DNA from: Arthrobacter woluwensis
GTDB lineage: Bacteria > Actinomycetota > Actinomycetes > Actinomycetales > Micrococcaceae
Reading direction: 5' to 3'
Assembly (NCBI RefSeq): GCF_900105345.1
Contig: NZ_FNSN01000003.1
Coordinates: 620,001 to 684,000, forward strand
DNA: 64,000 nt
This document shows positions 57,446-64,000 of this stretch, in pieces. Position numbers and translations under genes: made by a program. How positions within the stretch are numbered: the stretch's first letter is position 1; each line of letters begins with the position of its first letter. The notes under the pieces are model-generated. The model made no database searches, had not been told where the DNA came from, and saw only the letters and a list, made by a program, of their open reading frames with translations.

Positions 57446-58134
57446 TCAGGGTCTTGCTGGTGGACGACCACCCGGTGGTGAGGGCGGGCCTGAAGGCGAT
57501 GCTGGAGGACCCTGCGCTCCCGTCCGAGGGTCACACCTCCGATAGTGCGCAGAGCATTCGGGTGGTGGCCGAAGCGTCCGACGGCGCCGCCGCCTTGGAG
57601 GAGCTCCGGCGCCGCCAGACTCTCGGAGAGGACATCGACCTGGTGCTGATGGATCTCCAGATGGGCGATGGCATGGACGGGGCCACGGCCACCCGGAAGA
57701 TCCGCCAGGGAGAAGGCGGGGTCCGCCCGGTTCCGGTGCTGGTCCTGACCACCTACGACAGCGATTCGGACATCCTCAGCGCCCTCGAGGCCGGGGCCAG
57801 CGGCTACATGCTCAAGGACGCCGAGTCCGAGCGGATCCGGGCTGCGGTGCGCGCTGCCGCCGCGGGGGAGACGGCCCTCGCACCGGAGGTCGCCGCCCGG
57901 CTGGTGGGCCGCTTGAGGAATCCGGTCCCGCAGCTTTCAGCCCGCGAAGTGGAGATCCTGGAACTGCTGGCCACGGGCCTGTCCAACCGCGCGTTGGCCA
58001 GGGCGCTCTTCATCTCGGAGGCGACCGTCAAGACACATCTGGTGCACATCTACGCCAAGCTCGGCGTGGACAACCGGACCGCCGCCATCACGACGGCGGT
58101 CCAGCAGAAGATCATCCGGGTCCCGGACGCCTGA
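57442..58134 (+). CDS. Response regulator, NarL/LuxR type (ChrA-like)
   Basis: The 230-residue regulator has a receiver domain (acidic pair Asp8-Asp9, phosphate-accepting Asp71 in LMDLQMGDGMDG, and K in YMLKDAE) and a LuxR helix-turn-helix (LSAREVEILELLATGLSNRALARALF-like block). Asp71 is about 15 residues later than usual because of an insertion (about 24-40, LPSEGHTSDSAQ). It should bind DNA as a phosphorylated dimer, probably at the GGTTGA repeats upstream. Confidence 0.88.
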   Translation: MIRVLLVDDHPVVRAGLKAMLEDPALPSEGHTSDSAQSIRVVAEASDGAAALEELRRRQTLGEDIDLVLMDLQMGDGMDGATATRKIRQGEGGVRPVPVLVLTTYDSDSDILSALEAGASGYMLKDAESERIRAAVRAAAAGETALAPEVAARLVGRLRNPVPQLSAREVEILELLATGLSNRALARALFISEATVKTHLVHIYAKLGVDNRTAAITTAVQQKIIRVPDA

Positions 58135-58135
58135 G

Positions 58136-59221
58136 TCAGCCCGCGGCGACCACCGAGGATTCCTCCTCTTCGCGGGACACGGGAAGGGTGTCGTCCGCGA
58201 GCTGCCGCTTCTTGACGGTGGCCAGGTGGCTGAGCAGCACCAGGGCGACGCCGCCGAGCGCCCACAGGGCCAGCTTGAGTCCGTCCATGCCGAAGTCGGC
58301 GCCGGGGAAGTAGGTCAGGTCGCGCACCGCGTTGAGCCAGGCCGCGCCGTTCCAGAAGGTGTTGAGCCCGGCGAAGAAGGCCGGTGACAGTGACGCCGGG
58401 TACACGCCGCCACTGCTGGTGAAGTTGAGCATCACGAACAGGAGCGTCAGGGCCGGAGTGGTCCACTTGCCGAGGATCGGGTGCAGCCCCAGACCGATGG
58501 TGATGATGCCGAACGAGTACAGCGAGCCGAGCAGCCAGATGTTCCATTCGTAGCCGTTGAGCACCTGATACACCGGGCCGGCCACGAGGGTCGCGATGCC
58601 GGCCACCACCAGGGCGGTGCCCGCACCGATCAGCAGGCGAATGCCCACCCGGAGCTTCGCGGTCGCGGCGGCGATCGCCACCACGCTGGCGTAGGAGCCC
58701 ACGCTCAGGGCCACGAGCATGAAGAACACGGACTGCCCGGCGGTGTCGTTGGGGCCGCCCGGACGGACGTCCTCGACGGCGACGGGCAGGTGCTGCTTGT
58801 ACGCCAGCGGCAGGAAGACCTTCTGGGCGGCGCCGGCGGCCGCTTCGGACGCCGCGCCGGAGACCAGGATGGTCGCGTGATCCCTGCTCGGGACGTAGGC
58901 CGCGGAGATCTTCTGATCGGTGATCTGCTGACGCGCCTGATCGGCGGTGGCCACGGTCGTGACCTGGAGCTTGCCCTCCGAACCGTCGTTCAGCGACTGG
59001 GCGAACACCTTCGTCTCGGGGCTCTGTCCCACCACGGCCACCGGGAAGTGGTGCGGATCCGGGGAGTGGAAAGCGCCGAGATAGGCGAAGGCCATGCCGG
59101 CGCCCATGACGAGGGGGATGAGCAGATGCAGGGCGATGTGGCCCCAGGTCTTGCCGTCGGGCCAGAGGCGCGGGCGTGCCGAGGGCAGCGTTTTCACAAG
59201 GGGGAGGCGATGCGTGGACAT
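58136..59221 (-). CDS. ABC-2/YhgE-like membrane protein
   Basis: The 361-residue protein has one N-terminal helix, an extracellular domain (about 50-170, with HFPVAVVGQSPETKVFAQSLND) and about five C-terminal helices. It resembles YhgE/Pip-type and ABC-2 membrane proteins, without its own ATPase. ATG at 59221 has CAGGAACCC upstream; the frame extends 33 codons further but without one. It converges on the two-component genes and may be part of the same stress module. Confidence 0.65.
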   Translation of the reverse strand: MSTHRLPLVKTLPSARPRLWPDGKTWGHIALHLLIPLVMGAGMAFAYLGAFHSPDPHHFPVAVVGQSPETKVFAQSLNDGSEGKLQVTTVATADQARQQITDQKISAAYVPSRDHATILVSGAASEAAAGAAQKVFLPLAYKQHLPVAVEDVRPGGPNDTAGQSVFFMLVALSVGSYASVVAIAAATAKLRVGIRLLIGAGTALVVAGIATLVAGPVYQVLNGYEWNIWLLGSLYSFGIITIGLGLHPILGKWTTPALTLLFVMLNFTSSGGVYPASLSPAFFAGLNTFWNGAAWLNAVRDLTYFPGADFGMDGLKLALWALGGVALVLLSHLATVKKRQLADDTLPVSREEEESSVVAAG

Positions 59222-59466
59222 GGGTTCCTGTCGGAGAAAAGTCAGCAAGGGGGAGAGGCGTTCCGCGAAGGGAAGATTAGGCTCGCTAACTACTTTAGGC
59301 CCAATTGTTGCATTGCGCAACCATCGGGACGGCGGGCGGCCGACAGGCGACGGGCGGCCGGAACCATGCCCCGGCGGGCCGTGGGTGCATCCGTCAGCCG
59401 ACGGCCGGACAGGCGCGGCTCGTTAAGCCGCGCCGATCCGGTGTGTCTGGCGTCAATGCTGCTCGC
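59222..59466. other. Intergenic gap with promoter region of the YhgE-like gene
   Basis: No gene is visible. It holds an AT-richer block (59274-59315) likely to carry the leftward promoter, with TTAGGCTCGCTAA (59277-59289) and GTTGCATTGCGCAAC (59307-59321 region) as possible operators; neither matches a known box well. Confidence 0.4.
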
Positions 59467-60309
59467 TCAGTACTTCGTGTACTGGACGCGGTCGTAGGTC
59501 GCGGTCCGCTGTCCCGAGTACTGGAAGGGGCCGAGCCACGAGTCGACGCCTGTCCCCGGCCAGAAGTTCGTGATGATGCGCTGAGGATGGGTGGGCAGTG
59601 GGCCGCGCGAACCGGTCTCCTGGTGGACGAGGCGTCCGTCGACGAACCAGTTGATGGAGCCGCCCGGCCCCCATTCGAAGGCGTAGTCGTGGTAGCCGGC
59701 CGACGCATCGAAGCCGAGGTTGATCAGGGTCTCGTGGCCGCCGACCCCGTTGGTGAAGTAATTGGTCTGCATCTGCCACGTGTTCTTGCCCAGGATCTCG
59801 ACGTCGATCTCGTCCCAGGGCTGACCGTCGCTGGGTCCCGTGTAGGTGAAGAACGAGGTGACGGTGCCTGATCCGGCGCTCGCCTTGAGGCGAGCGCTGT
59901 AGCGGCCGTAGGAGAAGAGATCGTTGGTCCGGTACTCGCCGGACGCGTACGGCTTGCCCGAGCAGCCGGAGGGGCACGTGGCGGTGTCCAGATTCAGCCC
60001 CATCACGCCGCCGTTGAACCAGACGTGGTCGGCGCGCCATCCTGCGTTGAACATGCCGCCGTTCGACCAGCCGTCCGCCTTGCTCCAGCGGGAGGTGTCG
60101 TAGGAGGTGAACTCGTCGGAGAAGCTGCCACCGATCGCTGCCGCCGCGGGTCCCGCGCCCAGTGGGGATGCGGTGAGGAGGAGAAGTGCGACTGCGGCCA
60201 TCCTGAGCAGTCGGCGTGCGACGCGCGGCGAGAATGTCCGCGTGCGCCGTCCGGTCGAGTGGCGTGCGGATGAGTGGTGTTCGGCTGGGTGCCTGAGGTG
60301 TGAGTGCAT
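59467..60309 (-). CDS. Secreted GH16 beta-glucanase
   Basis: The 280-residue protein has a basic N-terminus, a hydrophobic core and AAAAIGG cleavage near residue 58, so it is secreted. Catalytic core DEIDVEILG gives Glu167, Asp169 and Glu171, the ExDxE triad of lichenase/laminarinase-type GH16. It should cut mixed-link beta-1,3-1,4-glucan or laminarin. GATGGAGG lies upstream of the ATG at 60309. A LacI-type operator sits in its promoter and is shared with the divergent GH6 gene and the sugar importer. Confidence 0.9.
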   Translation of the reverse strand: MHSHLRHPAEHHSSARHSTGRRTRTFSPRVARRLLRMAAVALLLLTASPLGAGPAAAAIGGSFSDEFTSYDTSRWSKADGWSNGGMFNAGWRADHVWFNGGVMGLNLDTATCPSGCSGKPYASGEYRTNDLFSYGRYSARLKASAGSGTVTSFFTYTGPSDGQPWDEIDVEILGKNTWQMQTNYFTNGVGGHETLINLGFDASAGYHDYAFEWGPGGSINWFVDGRLVHQETGSRGPLPTHPQRIITNFWPGTGVDSWLGPFQYSGQRTATYDRVQYTKY

Positions 60310-60353
60310 GGGAGCTGAGCCTCCATCGAGGTGTCGGGTTTTCAACGGTGAAA

Positions 60354-60374
60354 TGAGAGCGCTCCCACCGTCAA
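60354..60374 (-). promoter_or_regulatory. GH16 promoter with LacI-type operator
   Basis: On the minus strand TTGACG (60374-60369) is followed after one base by the operator TGGGAGCGCTCTCA (60367-60354), so a bound repressor would lie between -35 and -10. Confidence 0.7.
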
Positions 60375-60556
60375 CCTTCAGGCACCAGGTGGGCCCTGTC
60401 AAGGGGTCGATGAGCCCTGGGTGACCGCGGTGGGCATCACTGAACCCCGCCGACGAGGCAGCGCCGGATGGCCGGCGTCGTCGCGCTGAGCGGGGCGCGG
60501 GAGCCGCCGCGGGAGGGGCGTCGACTCTTGACGGAGGAGTTGCCGGTCGGGCAGGG

Positions 60557-60583
60557 TTGACGCAATTTGGGAGCGCTCCCAAA
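60557..60583 (+). promoter_or_regulatory. GH6 promoter with perfect LacI-type operator
   Basis: TTGACG (60557-60562) is followed by TTTGGGAGCGCTCCCAAA (60566-60583), an 18-bp perfect palindrome in the spacer and over the -10 position. The -10 itself is not clear. The rest of 60384-60556 has no gene I can support. Confidence 0.75.
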
Positions 60584-60621
60584 CGCTCGCCGCGGCGAGT
60601 CTTCCCTCACGAAGGAGTGAT

Positions 60622-62223
60622 ATGAGTTTCAGGAGAATGCGCGCGTCGGCAGCCCTGGCGTCCGCGCTCTTGCTCGGAGCGGGGTCTGTCCTGCCGGCCC
60701 AGGCCGCGGTCGACGATCCAGGCGGTGGTCCGGGGATCAGCGGATCGGCCCTGTTCGCGGACCCACTGAGCACGACGCTGGCCGCCGCGCAAGGACTTCA
60801 AGGGCAGGCGCGCTCCGACGCGCAGCTGCTGGCCAGCATTCCGTCGGCGACCTGGCTGGCGGGTGGCACGCCCCAGGAGGCGCGGGCGAAAGCCGATCGG
60901 GTCGTCACGGCGGCCGCGAAGTCCGGCACGGTCCCGGTGCTCGTCGCCTACAACCTGCCGTTCCGGGACTGCGCCCTGTACTCGGCCGGTGGCGCCGCGG
61001 ACACCAAGGCCTACAACGCGTGGATCGACGGGGTCGCGGCAGGAATCGGCAACCGCCGGGCGATCGTCCTCATCGAGCCGGACGGTCTCGGCGTGATCCC
61101 GTTCCACACGACGCTCGACGGCTCACTCGATTCCTGCCGGCCCGAAGGGGCCGACCCCGAGAGCGCCTCGGACGCGCGATTCGAGCAGCTGAACCACGCC
61201 GTCGACGCCTTGAGCGCGTTGCCCTCCGTGGCCACGTATCTCGACGGCACCAATGCCGCGTGGCTGAACGTCGGGGAGATCTCCTCGCGTCTCGTCCGCG
61301 CCGGCGTGGGCCGGACGACCGGGTTCTTCCTCAACGTGTCGAACTACTTGTACACGAAGAACTCGAACGCCTACGGCACGTGGGTCTCGTCCTGCATCGC
61401 CTACGCCACCGAGGTCGCCCCGGGCAGGTTCAAGGACTGTGGGGACCAGTTCTGGAATGGCGGCCCGGCCAACGACTGGCAGGGTGTCGCGATGTCGCAA
61501 TACGGCGAGTGGAGCGCGGGCGCCGCGGACCCCGCGCTCGACACGGCGGGGGTGGACTCGCGGTACGCCGCCCAGCTGGGTGGCGTCAAGCCGACCGCGC
61601 GTTTCATCGTCGACACCAGCCGCAACGGCATCGGTCCTTGGCAGTATCCGGTGGGCGTGTATCCGCAGCACGAGGACTGGTGCAACCCTCCTGGGCGAGG
61701 TGCGGGTCAGAGGCCCACCACCAGCACGGGTGTGGATCTCGCGGACGCGTACCTGTGGGTCAAGGTTCCGGGCGAGTCTGACGGGCAGTGCTATCGCGGC
61801 ACGGCAGGGCCTCTGGACCCGGCGCGGGGTATCCAGGATCCGCCGGCCGGGCAGTGGTTCCCTGAGCAGGCGCGTGAACTCGTCGCGAACGCGGTGCCCG
61901 CGCTGGCGCCGCTCACGTGCGAGGTGACGGTGACGCCGACCGGGCACGGTGCCTCGTTCTCGCAGACCCTGCGCCTCCGCAATCTCGGGTCGGAGACGGC
62001 TACGCCCTGGGTGCTGAGCTGGACCTTCGGCGGCGACCAGAAGGTCAAGGCCGTGCCCGGCGCGACGTTCGTGCAGCGTGGCGCCGAGGTGTCGGTCAGT
62101 GCGCGCGGCAGGGCCACGTCCCTGGCGCCCGGCGCTGAAACGTCCCTCGTCGTGCGGGGCGTCGGAGCGGCCGACGCGCCGTGGCAGTTCCGCCTCAACG
62201 GCGCGGCCTGCGCGACCCGCTGA
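60622..62223 (+). CDS. Secreted GH6 beta-glucanase with C-terminal CBM2
   Basis: The 533-residue protein has a signal peptide (cleavage near AQA-AVDD, residue 28). The GH6 domain (about 40-420) shows VLVAYNLPFRDCALYSAGG, IEPDGLG, DTSRNG and WCNPPGRGAG; GH6 enzymes cut cellulose with inversion. The end (about 430-533) resembles a family 2 cellulose-binding domain with SQTLRLRNLGSETATPWVLSW. GAAGGAG precedes the ATG. It faces a LacI operator and shares control with GH16 and the importer genes downstream. Confidence 0.88.
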   Translation: MSFRRMRASAALASALLLGAGSVLPAQAAVDDPGGGPGISGSALFADPLSTTLAAAQGLQGQARSDAQLLASIPSATWLAGGTPQEARAKADRVVTAAAKSGTVPVLVAYNLPFRDCALYSAGGAADTKAYNAWIDGVAAGIGNRRAIVLIEPDGLGVIPFHTTLDGSLDSCRPEGADPESASDARFEQLNHAVDALSALPSVATYLDGTNAAWLNVGEISSRLVRAGVGRTTGFFLNVSNYLYTKNSNAYGTWVSSCIAYATEVAPGRFKDCGDQFWNGGPANDWQGVAMSQYGEWSAGAADPALDTAGVDSRYAAQLGGVKPTARFIVDTSRNGIGPWQYPVGVYPQHEDWCNPPGRGAGQRPTTSTGVDLADAYLWVKVPGESDGQCYRGTAGPLDPARGIQDPPAGQWFPEQARELVANAVPALAPLTCEVTVTPTGHGASFSQTLRLRNLGSETATPWVLSWTFGGDQKVKAVPGATFVQRGAEVSVSARGRATSLAPGAETSLVVRGVGAADAPWQFRLNGAACATR

Positions 62224-62284
62224 GCCCGCCCGGGCCGGCGGAGGGGGACCTTCCGCCTGAAGAATCCGGGATCAATGAAATCCA

Positions 62285-62339
62285 TTGACACGCGTGGGAG
62301 CGCTCTCATACACTCAAATTCCTTTTGGGAGCGCTCCCA
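62285..62339 (+). promoter_or_regulatory. Sugar-importer promoter with two LacI-type operators
   Basis: TTGACA (62285-62290), an 18-base spacer and TACACT (62309-62314) form the promoter. TGGGAGCGCTCTCA (62295-62308) fills the spacer, and TGGGAGCGCTCCCA (62326-62339) lies just downstream of the start point. The spacing of 31 bases is about three turns. Confidence 0.8.
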
Positions 62340-62382
62340 CGCCCCACCTCTCGCATCATCACACGCACACAAAGGAGTGCCC

Positions 62383-63654
62383 GTGAAACTCACCCCACGC
62401 AGATTGCTCGTCCCCGTCGCGGCGGCCGTCGCCGCCGCATCCCTGGTGCTGACCGGCTGTTCCAGTGGCGACACCCCGTCCGATCCGAATGCCCCCGTCA
62501 CCCTCACCGTCGCAACCTTCAACGACTTCGGGTACACCGATGCGCTGCTGAAGGAGTACACGGCGTCCCACCCGAACGTGAAGATCGTGCACAACCGGGC
62601 CGCCACCAGCAACGAGGCCCGCGAGAACTACTTCCAGAAGATCGGCAAGTCCGGCCTGGCCGACGTCGAAGCCATCGAGGTCGACTGGCTTCCCGAGGTC
62701 ATGAAGTACTCCGATCTGCTCGCACCGGTCGACGCGAAACTCAAGGACCGCTGGCTCGACTGGAAGACCGCGGCCGCCACGGACAAGGACGGAAACCTCA
62801 TCGGCTACGGCACCGACATCGGCCCGGAAGCTGTCTGCTACCGCAGTGACCTGTTCGCCGCCGCCGGTCTTCCCACCGATCGTGAAGCCGTGGCCAAGCT
62901 GCTCCAGGGCGACTGGGACCACTACTTCGACGTGGGCGCGAAGTACACCGCCGCCACGGGCAAGCCCTTCTTCGACTCGGCCGGCGGGACCTACCAGGGC
63001 ATCGTCAACCAGATCGAGGCCGCCTATGAGGACCCCAAGAGCGGTGAGGTCACCGCGACGACGAACGCCGAGGTCAAGACGGCTTACGACAAGGTTCTGA
63101 AGGCCAGCAGGACGCAGTCGGCGCACCTCAGCCAGTGGTCACCCGACTGGATGAAGGGCCTGTCGAACGGCTCCTTCGCCACGATGCTCTGCCCCGGATG
63201 GATGCTGGGCGTGATCTCGGGCAATGCCAAGGGCGTCAAGGGTTGGGACATCGCCAATGTCTTCCCCAACGGCGGCGGCAACTGGGGCGGTTCGTATCTG
63301 ACGGTGCCCAAGAACGGGAAGAACGTCAATGCCGCGCAGGAGCTTGCGGACTGGCTGACGGACCCCGCTCAGCAGATGAAGGCGTTCTCCAACGCCGGAA
63401 CCTTCCCGAGCCAGCAGAAGGCGCTCACTGACAAGACCCTGCTCGGCTCGACCGACAAGTACTTCAACAATGCGCCCGTCGGCAAGATCCTGTCCGAGCG
63501 CGCGAAGGCCGTGACGGTGGCGCCGTTCAAGGGGCAGCGCTACTTCCCGATCAACGACGCGATGCAGAAGGCCCTGACCCGCGTGGAGGAACGGACCCAG
63601 GACGCGGAGACCTCCTGGAAGCAGTGGACTGACGAAGTCAAGGCACTGAAGTAA
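62383..63654 (+). CDS. Carbohydrate ABC importer substrate-binding lipoprotein
   Basis: The 423-residue protein is a CUT1-class binding lipoprotein with lipobox LTGC (Cys26). It contains EVMKYSDLLAPVD and FSNAGTFPSQ as in family relatives. Given two upstream beta-glucanases, cello- or beta-gluco-oligosaccharides are the likely ligand (inference). Start GTG at 62383 is preceded by AAAGGAG. A permease gene follows after a hairpin, which would make the binding protein more abundant than the permease. Confidence 0.88.
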   Translation: MKLTPRRLLVPVAAAVAAASLVLTGCSSGDTPSDPNAPVTLTVATFNDFGYTDALLKEYTASHPNVKIVHNRAATSNEARENYFQKIGKSGLADVEAIEVDWLPEVMKYSDLLAPVDAKLKDRWLDWKTAAATDKDGNLIGYGTDIGPEAVCYRSDLFAAAGLPTDREAVAKLLQGDWDHYFDVGAKYTAATGKPFFDSAGGTYQGIVNQIEAAYEDPKSGEVTATTNAEVKTAYDKVLKASRTQSAHLSQWSPDWMKGLSNGSFATMLCPGWMLGVISGNAKGVKGWDIANVFPNGGGNWGGSYLTVPKNGKNVNAAQELADWLTDPAQQMKAFSNAGTFPSQQKALTDKTLLGSTDKYFNNAPVGKILSERAKAVTVAPFKGQRYFPINDAMQKALTRVEERTQDAETSWKQWTDEVKALK

Positions 63655-63660
63655 CGCCGC

Positions 63661-63697
63661 GGCGGGGCCGCTTCCCGTTCATCAGGGCGGCCCCGCC
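63661..63697 (+). terminator. Hairpin between binding protein and permease genes
   Basis: Perfect 11-bp stem (63661-63671 and 63687-63697) with 15-base loop; followed by CCTACCC, so it is an attenuator or RNA stabiliser rather than a strong terminator. Confidence 0.6.
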
Positions 63698-63738
63698 CCT
63701 ACCCGCCTTCCCGCCCGGACAACCCACTAGGACCTGTC

Positions 63739-64000
63739 ATGACCACTGTCACGCCGCGGCGTTTCGGCTTCGGAGCGCGCCTCTCGCGCTGGGACCTGAA
63801 GTTCTCGCCCTACCTCTACATTTCGCCGTTCTTCCTGCTGTTCCTCGTCGTGGGGCTTTTCCCCATCGCCTATACGGCGATCATCTCGTTCATGGACTGG
63901 GACCAGGTCCGCGGCAAAGGGACCTGGATCGGATTCGACCAGTACGCCTACGTGCTGGGCCAGCCGAAGTTCTGGATCGCCCTCCGCAACACCTTCAGCA
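63739..64000 (+). CDS. Carbohydrate ABC importer permease, N-terminal part
   Basis: The first 87 residues include a first helix (YLYISPFFLLFLVVGLFPIAY) and SFMDWD, WIGFDQY, LRNTFS, typical of MalF/UgpA-type CUT1 permeases. It continues past the right edge. A second permease is expected next. Confidence 0.88.
   Translation, partial: MTTVTPRRFGFGARLSRWDLKFSPYLYISPFFLLFLVVGLFPIAYTAIISFMDWDQVRGKGTWIGFDQYAYVLGQPKFWIALRNTFS

Noticed and set aside
59277-59298. DtxR/IdeR iron box in TTAGGCTCGCTAAC
   Set aside because: One base short of the 19-bp consensus and only half-sites match; kept only as a weak note.

Overview
The window is a GC-rich, densely coded actinobacterial chromosome segment. The HspR/HAIR-controlled dnaK operon, small DUF4193 and DUF4190 proteins, a DUF6297-type ABC membrane protein, a ChrSA-HrtBA-type haem module and many leaderless promoters point to the Micrococcaceae, most likely the Arthrobacter group (inference; no rRNA gene is present). 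No tRNA, rRNA, CRISPR array, prophage or insertion sequence was seen.

Layout. 1-5 kb is the right edge of an azole-RiPP (TOMM) cluster: the end of a YcaO cyclodehydratase, a SagB-type dehydrogenase and two CydDC-like ABC half-exporters; the precursor must lie to the left. 5-9.3 kb holds an oxidoreductase and a FecBCD-type metal-chelate importer under a Fur/Zur-like operator. 9.4-19.6 kb carries PabC, cardiolipin synthase, an XRE regulator, IlvD, a PabB fused to a P-loop kinase-like domain, and a low-molecular-weight phosphatase. 19.6-32 kb mixes transporters, DUF proteins, an ABC pair, VOC paralogues, a GH26 lipoprotein, an Nramp-type carrier, MarR and YbdK. 32-36 kb has DoxX, a TetR/epimerase divergon and a Tat-exported protein. 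36-40 kb is dnaK-grpE-dnaJ-hspR. 40-50 kb has LysR behind a structured leader, alcohol dehydrogenase, a SWIM-SNF2 helicase and two neighbouring candidate DNA-mimic proteins. 50-54 kb holds pta-ackA. 54-59 kb is a two-component/ABC module arranged like corynebacterial ChrSA-HrtBA, plus an ABC-2-like membrane protein. 59-64 kb is a beta-glucan utilisation cluster (GH16, GH6-CBM2, sugar importer) with four copies of one LacI-type operator.

Two features cut across the window. About ten genes start 6-7 nt after a TANNNT -10 box, so they are probably read from leaderless mRNAs. Long near-perfect hairpins with unrelated sequences sit in many intergenic gaps; most are between convergent genes and behave like bidirectional terminators, but perfect 24-bp and 34-bp ones lie between divergent genes, where termination is not an obvious role.
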